Source: Pseudomonas sp. 10S4
GTDB taxonomy: Bacteria; Pseudomonadota; Gammaproteobacteria; Pseudomonadales; Pseudomonadaceae
Assembly (NCBI RefSeq): GCF_034344865.1
Contig: NZ_CP133774.1
Span: forward strand, 4,836,001 to 4,900,000
Length of the DNA stretch: 64,000 nucleotides
Direction of reading: 5' to 3'
A program made the position numbers and the translations under genes. The notes beneath the pieces are model-generated. The model was not told the DNA's origin, made no database searches, and was given only the letters and a program-made list of their open reading frames with translations. Below are positions 27,278 through 34,384 of the stretch, one piece after another (position 1 is the stretch's first letter; every line of letters begins with the position of its first letter).

Positions 27278-28132
27278 GTGCATGAAGCCTCTTTTTTCGC
27301 TAAAACCCTGACCACCCTATGCCTCGCCGGGTGTGCCGCACTGGCCGCCAGCCTGGCCCAGGCCGACGCCACACTGGACAAAATCGAGCAGCGCCACGCC
27401 ATCAGCGTCGGGGTGATTCTCAGCGGTCCGCCGTTCGGCACCATAGACCCGAAGACCGGCGAACACCTGGGCTATAACGTTGAACTGGCCAAGGGCATAG
27501 GCAAGGCGCTGGGCGTCGAAACCAAGACCGTTTCGGTGCTCGCGCCGAACCGTGTGCAGTTCCTGCAACAGGGCAAGGTCGACATCCTGATCGCCAACAT
27601 GCAGTTCACCGAAGAGCGTGCCGAGATTCTCGACTACGTGCCCACGCCTTATGAAGAAGTCGGCGGCGCTGCGTTGATTCGCAAGGGCTCGGGCATCACC
27701 CAGTGGGCTGATCTGAAGGGTAAGCCCGTGTGCGTGTCCCAAGGCAGCAACTTCATCAAGCCGTTGCAGGAAACCTACGGCGCCGAGATCAAGGCGTTCC
27801 GCAGTCAGTCGGAATCGCTGTTGTCGCTGCGGGGCAATGGCTGCGTGGCGGCGGTGCACGTCAGCCCGACCATGCAGGCGTTGTTGAGTGATGCCGAATG
27901 GGCCGGTTACGAGATCCCGTTGCCGGGGGATTTGATCCCGTCGAACTCGGTGATCTGGATTCGCAAAGGCGAGCACGATACCCAGGCCAAACTGGATGCC
28001 ATCGTCCGTGACTGGCACCGCAGCGGCTGGCTGATCGCGTTGGGCGAACGCACCGGCATGGCGCCGTCCCAGGCTCTGCGCGACCTGCATGAACAGTACC
28101 GCAACGCCGAACCGCTGGCGGTTCAGCCATGA
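27278..28132 (+). CDS. Polar-amino-acid-type ABC substrate-binding protein (second copy)
   Basis: This protein has the same fold as the 26393 product, with GPPFGTIDPKTGEHLGYNVE, QFLQQGKVDILIANMQFTEE and RGNGCVAAVHVSPTM. The frame as it stands must start at GTG 27278, which gives an odd N-terminus (MHEASFF). An ATG at 27281 in another frame has AAGG at better spacing and would read MKPLFFAKTL if the T6 run at 27292-27297 were T7. A missing T is therefore likely. The gene overlaps the FAD enzyme gene by 4 bases. Confidence 0.86.
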   Translation: MHEASFFAKTLTTLCLAGCAALAASLAQADATLDKIEQRHAISVGVILSGPPFGTIDPKTGEHLGYNVELAKGIGKALGVETKTVSVLAPNRVQFLQQGKVDILIANMQFTEERAEILDYVPTPYEEVGGAALIRKGSGITQWADLKGKPVCVSQGSNFIKPLQETYGAEIKAFRSQSESLLSLRGNGCVAAVHVSPTMQALLSDAEWAGYEIPLPGDLIPSNSVIWIRKGEHDTQAKLDAIVRDWHRSGWLIALGERTGMAPSQALRDLHEQYRNAEPLAVQP

Positions 28133-29553
28133 GCCAAGGGTTGTTCGAGATCTTGCAGCAACTGCTCGGCGCCAGTCATGTGCAAAGCAATGAAGACGCT
28201 GCGCCGTACCTGACCGACAAGCAGGGTCGCTACGTGGGGCAAGTAATTGCCGCCGTGCACCCGGCCAACACCGAGGAAGTCGCGGCGGTGGTCCGCGCTT
28301 GCGTGGCCAATGACACGCCGGTGGTGGTGCAGGGCGGCAACACCGGTTTGATGGGCGGCGCGACTCCGGACGGCAGCGGCCGCGCCGTGCTGTTGTTGCT
28401 CGATCGGCTGAACCGCGTGCGCAACCTGGACACCGACAACGACACCCTGACCGTCGAGGCCGGCTGTATTTTGCAAACCGTGCAGGACGTGGCGCGTGAC
28501 GCCGGTCGCCTGTTCCCTCTCAGCCTCGGCGCCGAAGGCAGTTGCACCCTCGGCGGCAATCTGGGGACCAATGCTGGTGGCACGGCGGTGCTGCGTTATG
28601 GCAATACCCGCGAGCTGACTCTGGGGCTGGAAGTCGTCACCGCCCAAGGCGAAATCTGGAATGGCCTGCGCGGTTTGCGCAAGGACAACACCGGTTACGA
28701 CCTGCGCGACCTGTTTATCGGCAGCGAAGGCACCCTCGGCATTATCACTGCCGCGACCCTGAAGCTCTTCCCGTTGCCCAAGGCCCAGGCCACGGCGCTG
28801 CTGGCCTTCGACTCTTTAGCACAGGCCGTGAAATTTCTGTCCCACGCCCGCGCCGGTTTCGGCGCCAGCCTGACCGCGTTCGAATTGCTCAGCGCCGATT
28901 GCCTGGCGTTGTTGCGTGAGCAGTTTCCACAAGGTCCACAGCCGTTTCTCGGCGCCGTCGAGCCGTGGTTTGCGTTGCTGGAACTCTCCGACAACCACAG
29001 TGAAAGCCATGCTCGCGAAGCGTTTGAATCGGTGTTGGGCGAAGCCTTTGAGCAAAGTCTGCTGGCCAATGCGCTGATCGCCGAAAGCCTGGCCCAGAGC
29101 GAGGGCCTGTGGTTGCTGCGGGAAAACATGAGCGAGGCGCAGAAGCGTGCCGGTCGCAACATGAAGCACGACATCTCGGTGCCGATTTCCCAGGTCGTGG
29201 CGTTTGTCGCTCACACCGACGCGCTGTTGCAAAAAAATTCCCCGGCGTCCGGCATTTCACCTTCGGCCATTTGGGCGACGGCAATCTGCATTACAACGTC
29301 GCTCATCCACTCGGGTTCGACGGTCGAGGCGCACATGGCTAATTACGCCGCTCTCAGTCTGTTGGTCCACGACAGCGCCCACGCCCACGGCGGTTCCATC
29401 AGCGCCGAGCACGGGATTGGGCAGCGCAAAGTCGGACTGCTGGAGCGCTACAAAAGCCAGGTGGAGCTCGATCTGATGCGGCGGATCAAGCACGCACTGG
29501 ACCCGAAAAACCTGCTCAATCCGGGCAAGGTTGTGGAGGTGCCAAAACCATGA
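28129..29553 (+). CDS. FAD-linked oxidoreductase of the GlcD/D-2-hydroxyacid dehydrogenase type
   Basis: A 474-residue FAD_binding_4/FAD-oxidase_C protein. The FAD domain has VVVQGGNTGLMGGATP (about residues 63-78) and LGAEGSCTLGGNLGTNAGGT; the C-terminal AHGGSISAEHGIGQRKVG is intact. Between about 29231 and 29335 the frame reads LLQKNSPASGISPSAIW, whereas an alternative frame of the same bases reads HFTFGHLGDGNLHYNVAHPL, the conserved substrate/metal motif. An A7 run and a compensating change about 100 bases on explain this, so the listed residues there are probably wrong. It likely oxidises a 2-hydroxy acid produced in this pathway. Confidence 0.85.
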   Translation: MSQGLFEILQQLLGASHVQSNEDAAPYLTDKQGRYVGQVIAAVHPANTEEVAAVVRACVANDTPVVVQGGNTGLMGGATPDGSGRAVLLLLDRLNRVRNLDTDNDTLTVEAGCILQTVQDVARDAGRLFPLSLGAEGSCTLGGNLGTNAGGTAVLRYGNTRELTLGLEVVTAQGEIWNGLRGLRKDNTGYDLRDLFIGSEGTLGIITAATLKLFPLPKAQATALLAFDSLAQAVKFLSHARAGFGASLTAFELLSADCLALLREQFPQGPQPFLGAVEPWFALLELSDNHSESHAREAFESVLGEAFEQSLLANALIAESLAQSEGLWLLRENMSEAQKRAGRNMKHDISVPISQVVAFVAHTDALLQKNSPASGISPSAIWATAICITTSLIHSGSTVEAHMANYAALSLLVHDSAHAHGGSISAEHGIGQRKVGLLERYKSQVELDLMRRIKHALDPKNLLNPGKVVEVPKP

Positions 29554-30761
29554 CTCTTCGTCTGTCCAAACGCGTGCAGCGCGTGTCGCTGTCGGCCAAT
29601 GCGGCGGCCAAATCCCAGGCCACGGCGTTGCGAGACGCCGGTCGCGACATCCTCGACCTGACCACCGGCGAGCCGGATTTCGACACCCCGGAGCACATCA
29701 AGCAAGCCGCCTATGCCGCCATCGCGGCCGGCGCCACCAAGTACACGCCGACGCCCGGCGTCAAAGCCTTGCGGGTCGCCGTGCAGCGCAAACTCCGGCG
29801 CGAGAATCGACTGGATTACCCATTGGAATCCATCGTGATTGCCAACGGCGCCAAACAGATCATCTTCAACGCTTTCGCCGCGACCCTGGATGACGGCGAT
29901 GAAGTGCTAGTACCAACGCCGTACTGGCCGACATTTCCGGACAGCGTGCGCTTCAATGGCGGCGAACCGGTATTCATCGAATGCGGGTTGGCCCAGGGCT
30001 GCAAGCTGACGCCGCAGCAACTGGAACAACACATTGGCGAGCGCACGCGCTGGCTGATCCTCAACGGCCCCGGCAATCCGAGCGGCGCGGTGTACAGCGC
30101 CGGCGAGTTGCAGGCGTTGGCCGAGGTGCTGCGTCGGCATCCGCAGGTGCTGATTCTGCTGGATGAGCTTTACGAACATATCCGCTTTGACGGTCAACCG
30201 GCCCAGAGCCTGCTTAACGTCGCCCCGGATCTGCAACCGCGCTGCCTGCTGGTGGGCGGTGTGTCCAAGACCTACGCCATGACCGGTTGGCGCATCGGTT
30301 TTGGTGCCGGGCCGCAGGCGTTGACCAGTGCCATGGCGGTCGTGCAGTCGCAATCGACGTCGGGCGCTTCCTCGGTCGGGCAAGCCGCTGCGTTGGCAGC
30401 CTTCGACGGTGGGCTGGATTTCTTGTCGGCACAGGTCGCTGCGTATCAGCAACGACGAGATCTGCTGGTAAGCACCTTACGCAAAGTGGATGGCCTCGAG
30501 GTGCTTGAACCTCAGGGCGGCTTTTTCGTGTTCGTCCGCTGCGAAGGCCTGTTGGGACGTTATCGCCCGGACGGTGTACGCCTCAACAATGACGCCGATG
30601 TCGTCGCGTATTTGCTGGATGAGGGCGTCGCTGGCGTCGCGGGCAGCGCTTATGGCTTGTCCCCGTGGTTTCGCCTGTCCATCGCCACCGCGACCGACAA
30701 CGTTGCCGAGGCCGGACGCCGCATCGCCTACGCCTGCGGGCAATTGCGGGGCGAAGCATGA
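29550..30761 (+). CDS. Class I/II PLP-dependent aminotransferase
   Basis: A 403-residue fold-type I aminotransferase. Features include TTGEPDFDTPEHIKQAAYAA (residues 32-51), LNGPGNPSGAVYS, LDELYEHIRFDG and the PLP lysine in GGVSKTYAMTGWRIGFGAG (about residue 240). It would convert an imported amino acid to its 2-oxo acid, and the upstream FAD enzyme may handle the related hydroxy acid. It overlaps the FAD gene and the next permease gene by 4 bases each. Confidence 0.9.
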   Translation: MTLRLSKRVQRVSLSANAAAKSQATALRDAGRDILDLTTGEPDFDTPEHIKQAAYAAIAAGATKYTPTPGVKALRVAVQRKLRRENRLDYPLESIVIANGAKQIIFNAFAATLDDGDEVLVPTPYWPTFPDSVRFNGGEPVFIECGLAQGCKLTPQQLEQHIGERTRWLILNGPGNPSGAVYSAGELQALAEVLRRHPQVLILLDELYEHIRFDGQPAQSLLNVAPDLQPRCLLVGGVSKTYAMTGWRIGFGAGPQALTSAMAVVQSQSTSGASSVGQAAALAAFDGGLDFLSAQVAAYQQRRDLLVSTLRKVDGLEVLEPQGGFFVFVRCEGLLGRYRPDGVRLNNDADVVAYLLDEGVAGVAGSAYGLSPWFRLSIATATDNVAEAGRRIAYACGQLRGEA

Positions 30762-31492
30762 GTCATCTGCTGGAGCTTTTCGTCCACTGGACCGCCGGGT
30801 TTGGCCTGAACTACGGCTTTCTGCTGGACGCCTATCAACGCGGCACGCTGGAGCAGGGCGCGCTGACCACGGCGTTGCTGTGCCTGTTCACCATCGTCGG
30901 CAGTCTGTTGGCCGGTGTCGGGTTAGCGGCAATGTTGACCTCGGGCAAACCCTGGCTGGCGACACCGGCGCGGGTCTTCATCGAAGTGACCCGCAACACC
31001 CCGACGCTGGTGCAGCTGTATTGCGCGTTCCTGGTGTTGAACATGCTGCTGACTCAAGCCGTCGGCACGGCCAACCCGCTGACACCGTTCGCCTGGGTGG
31101 TGATTGTGATCTCGCTGCACAAGGGCGCGTTCCACGCCGAAGCCCTGCGCGCCGGCATTGAAGCGGTGCCGGCGGTGACGCTGGAAGCCGCCAGCTCCCT
31201 GGCATTCAGCAGTCGTCAATTGCTCTGGAATGTACAACTGCCGCTGGCCCTGCGCTTTGCTTTGCCGTCGCTGATCAACAACCTGATCGATCTGGTGAAA
31301 ATGACCGCCGTCGCCTCGGCGATTGCCGTCGGGGACATCACCTACGCGGCGATCATGATCTGGACCCAAAGCGATAACGTGCTGGAACTGATGATCTTGA
31401 TCCTGACTTTTTTCGGCTTGCTGAGTTTTATCGTCAACTGTGTGGGGCGCCTGCTCGAAGCGCGCCTGAGGATGCCCGGCTATGGCCATTGA
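30758..31492 (+). CDS. Amino-acid ABC transporter permease (HisM/GlnP family)
   Basis: Start placed at ATG 30758, overlapping the aminotransferase stop (ATGA); the open frame continues 93 bases upstream but without an RBS. The 244-residue protein has about five membrane segments and the family motif EVTRNTPTLVQLYCAFLVL plus the EAA loop EAASSLAFSSRQLLWNVQLP. It forms a heteromeric channel with the 31482 product. Confidence 0.9.
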   Translation: MSHLLELFVHWTAGFGLNYGFLLDAYQRGTLEQGALTTALLCLFTIVGSLLAGVGLAAMLTSGKPWLATPARVFIEVTRNTPTLVQLYCAFLVLNMLLTQAVGTANPLTPFAWVVIVISLHKGAFHAEALRAGIEAVPAVTLEAASSLAFSSRQLLWNVQLPLALRFALPSLINNLIDLVKMTAVASAIAVGDITYAAIMIWTQSDNVLELMILILTFFGLLSFIVNCVGRLLEARLRMPGYGH

Positions 31493-32270
31493 ATCGTCCG
31501 TCAGCGCGCCGCTGGCCTGGCCGCGTCGGCATGTCGGCAAACTGCTGCTGTTGGCGGTTGCTGTGTTCTGGCTGCTGTACTTCGCCCCGCAAAGCCCGGT
31601 GTTCAAGGCCTTGCTGCAATGGTCGCCGGCGCTGGTCGTGGGCTTTGGCCAGAACATTTTGATCAGTTTGGTGGCGATCGGCTTGGGCTCGCTGCTGGGA
31701 TTGCTGGTGGGCGCATTGGCCGTGTCGCCGCTAAGGCTGTTGCGACTGCCGGCACAGATTTGGGTGCAGATTTTCCGCAATGCGCCGTGGCTGGTGCTGA
31801 TCTATTTCACCACCTATGTGTTCCCGTTCGAGATCAAGATCGGCAGCACCTACGTCTCGTTTCCGGACTGGGTCAAAGTCACCATTGGCCTGGCCTTGCC
31901 GGCGAGCGCCAACGTTGCGGAAATCTTCCGTGGTGCCATTGCCTCGATCCCCAGCACCCAATGGGAAGCCGCGCGTTCCCTGGCCTTCACCCGTGGGCAG
32001 ATTTTCCGTTCGATCATCCTGCCGCAGTGCTTCAAGCGGATGTTGCCGCCGTGGATGAACCTCTACGCGGTCATCACCATGGGCACCGCGCTGGCATCCC
32101 TGGTGGGCGTGCATGACGTGATCGACACCGCGCAGATCGCCAGCAACACCGTAAACATGACCGGTTTCACCGTGGTGATTTACCTGAGCCTGCTGGTGTT
32201 GTTCTTTGCTTATTGCTACCCGATTTCCCGACTGACCCAACGCCTGGAGCGACGTTATGCCTTCTATTGA
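31482..32270 (+). CDS. Amino-acid ABC transporter permease (second subunit)
   Basis: A 262-residue permease with QIFRNAPWLVLIYFTTYVFP and the EAA loop WEAARSLAFTRGQIFRSIIL. It begins 11 bases before the first permease gene ends and overlaps the ATPase gene by 14 bases. A two-permease set is usual for polar amino acid importers. Confidence 0.9.
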   Translation: MAIESSVSAPLAWPRRHVGKLLLLAVAVFWLLYFAPQSPVFKALLQWSPALVVGFGQNILISLVAIGLGSLLGLLVGALAVSPLRLLRLPAQIWVQIFRNAPWLVLIYFTTYVFPFEIKIGSTYVSFPDWVKVTIGLALPASANVAEIFRGAIASIPSTQWEAARSLAFTRGQIFRSIILPQCFKRMLPPWMNLYAVITMGTALASLVGVHDVIDTAQIASNTVNMTGFTVVIYLSLLVLFFAYCYPISRLTQRLERRYAFY

Positions 32271-33093
32271 AACCGTCGCCGAGCCCCTGGTCAGCCTGCG
32301 CGACCTACACTTGTCGTTCGGCGCCAACCCGGTGCTCAAGGGCATCGACCTCGACGTCCATCGCGGCGAGGCCGTGTCGATCATCGGCCCGTCCGGTTCC
32401 GGCAAGTCGACCATCCTGCGTTGCATCACCGGCCTGTTGCAGCCCCAGCGCGGCAGCATCCGCGTCGGCGCCACCGAGGTGCACACCCTGGCCAAGGAAG
32501 CCCAGCGCATCGAGTTGCGCAAGCGCGTGGGGTTTGTGTTCCAGCAGTACAACCTGTTTCCGCATCTGTCGGTGCTGGAAAACCTGGTGATTGCGCCACG
32601 CAAGGTCTTGGGTCGCAGCCGGATCGATGCCGAGAAAGAAGCCCGGGCCTTGCTCGCCAAAGTGCGCATGGAACACAAGGCCGATGCCTATCCAGGGCAG
32701 TTGTCCGGCGGCCAGCAGCAGCGAGTGGCGATTGCCCGCGCCTTGGCCATGCGCCCGGAACTGATTCTGTTCGATGAAGTGACTTCGGCCCTCGATCCGG
32801 AAACCGTTGGCGAGGTGCTGACGGTGATTCGCGAGCTGACCGAAGAGGGCATGACCTGCGTGCTGGTGACCCACGAAATGCGCTTTGCCGAAGAAATCAG
32901 CGACATCGTCTACTTCACTGAAAACGGCGTAATCGTCGAACACGGCAGCGCCGCGCAAATCTTTCAGCACCCGAGCAGCGAACGAACCCAGGAGTTTTTG
33001 CGCCATGCGCTGGGTGACCCGGGCCGTCGCCCGGCGACTGCCAATGATCCGTATCTGTTGACCAACCTGAGCCGCTATAGCCTGTCCGTGTAA
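32257..33093 (+). CDS. Amino-acid ABC transporter ATP-binding protein (GlnQ/HisP family)
   Basis: A 278-residue ATPase with Walker [15 protein letters not shown]-loop [17 protein letters not shown], signature [15 protein letters not shown], Walker [15 protein letters not shown] and switch [10 protein letters not shown]. The C-terminal 25 residues ([16 protein letters not shown]...) extend past the usual family end. It powers the two permeases before it. Confidence 0.92.
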   Translation: MPSIETVAEPLVSLRDLHLSFGANPVLKGIDLDVHRGEAVSIIGPSGSGKSTILRCITGLLQPQRGSIRVGATEVHTLAKEAQRIELRKRVGFVFQQYNLFPHLSVLENLVIAPRKVLGRSRIDAEKEARALLAKVRMEHKADAYPGQLSGGQQQRVAIARALAMRPELILFDEVTSALDPETVGEVLTVIRELTEEGMTCVLVTHEMRFAEEISDIVYFTENGVIVEHGSAAQIFQHPSSERTQEFLRHALGDPGRRPATANDPYLLTNLSRYSLSV

Positions 33094-33110
33094 CACCGAG
33101 GAGCTAATTC

Positions 33111-33707
33111 ATGAGTACCGATAACCGTGCCGTCGTCATTGAGGATTTCCTCAAGAAAATCCGTGTGATCAATCAACGGGGCGTCGACCGCGCCGCACTG
33201 GTTGAAATCGTTGCCTTGCTCGAAGACCTGGCCGAGCGCCGGGATCTGTTCAACTTCGACGCGTTCCCGGCGCCGGTGCCGGGGCAGGGCAGCACCGCGT
33301 TCCGCTACCGTCTCAATGACGATGGCGACACGCCGACGCTGTACTTGAACTCGCTGCTGCCGGGCAAAAGTACGCTACCGCACAACCACGAAACCTGGGC
33401 GATCATCAGCGCCGTAGAAGGCCAGGAAATCAACTTCGTCTACGGTCGCAGCGACGAAGGTCGCGAACCTGGCTTCACCACGCTGCACCTGGAAAAAGAA
33501 GTCATCGTGCAGCCCGGCACGTCGATCTCGTTCCTGGGCGAAGACCTGCATGGCATCCGTGTCGAAGGCGAGCACGCGACTCTGCATTTCCACCTCTATG
33601 GCCTGCCGCTGGAATCGCTCAACGGCCGCTACGGTGTGGACACCGACGGGCGGATTCTCAACTACAACGCCTCGCAAATGGCGCCGTCGATCAAGGCCTA
33701 CGCATGA
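33111..33707 (+). CDS. Cysteine-dioxygenase-type thiol dioxygenase (cupin)
   Basis: A 198-residue cupin. The iron ligands are the two histidines in TLPHNHETWAIIS (about residues 87-89) and the one in GEDLHGIRV (about residue 146). Bacterial members oxidise cysteine, 3-mercaptopropionate or related thiols to sulfinates. Its place after an amino-acid importer and before a glutathione transferase and a C-S lyase supports a thiol substrate released in the pathway. RBS GAGGAG lies 9 bases upstream of the ATG, and ATGA overlaps the next gene. Confidence 0.88.
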   Translation: MSTDNRAVVIEDFLKKIRVINQRGVDRAALVEIVALLEDLAERRDLFNFDAFPAPVPGQGSTAFRYRLNDDGDTPTLYLNSLLPGKSTLPHNHETWAIISAVEGQEINFVYGRSDEGREPGFTTLHLEKEVIVQPGTSISFLGEDLHGIRVEGEHATLHFHLYGLPLESLNGRYGVDTDGRILNYNASQMAPSIKAYA

Positions 33708-34360
33708 TCGATTTGTATTACTGGCCCACCGGCAACGGGCTGAAGATCGGCATCCTGCTCGAAGAACTCGGGCATGCGTACCGCGTGCTGCCGATCAACA
33801 TCCGCGAAGGCGAGCAGAAGCAGGCGGCGTTCCAGCGCATCAGCGCGAATGGGCGGATTCCGGCGATTGTCGATCAGGCACCGCAGGGTCTGGACGCGCC
33901 GCTGAGCCTGTTCGAGTCCGGTGCGATTCTCAATTACCTGGCCGACAAGGCCGGGCAATTTCTGCCGGTTGCGGGCAGTGCCGAACGGCAAAAGGTTCAG
34001 GAATGGCTGTTCTGGCAGGTCGGGCATGTCACGCCCTACCTGAGCCAGTTGCAGCTGTTCAAGGAGAAGGCGCCCGAGCCGATCCCGTTCGCCCTCGACC
34101 TGCTGAATGCCGAGGCGACGCGCCTGTATCGGGTACTGGAAACGCGGTTGTCCGAGGTGCCGTATGTGGCGGGTGACTACTCCATTGCCGACATGGCGAT
34201 CTTCCCGTGGATTCAGCCGTTGCGTCAGGGGCAGGACCTGGCGGACTTTCCGCATATCCACGTCTGGCGCGAACGCCTCAAGGCTCGGCCGGCCATTCAA
34301 CGCGCCTATGCCAAGGGCCGAGAAATCGCCGCCAATGAGCGCTCCCTCGCGCTTCAATAA
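33704..34360 (+). CDS. Glutathione S-transferase family protein
   Basis: A 218-residue two-domain GST. The thioredoxin-like N-terminus (YYWPTGNGLKIGILLEELG) carries the glutathione-binding ANGRIPAI and FESGAILNYLADK. The helical C-terminus contains YSIADMAIFPWIQPL. It resembles YfcG/Ure2-type enzymes, some of which reduce disulfides. In this operon it may cleave a mixed disulfide or glutathione conjugate. Confidence 0.9.
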   Translation: MIDLYYWPTGNGLKIGILLEELGHAYRVLPINIREGEQKQAAFQRISANGRIPAIVDQAPQGLDAPLSLFESGAILNYLADKAGQFLPVAGSAERQKVQEWLFWQVGHVTPYLSQLQLFKEKAPEPIPFALDLLNAEATRLYRVLETRLSEVPYVAGDYSIADMAIFPWIQPLRQGQDLADFPHIHVWRERLKARPAIQRAYAKGREIAANERSLALQ

Positions 34361-34384
34361 CTCTATTTTTCTAGCGGGACTCCC

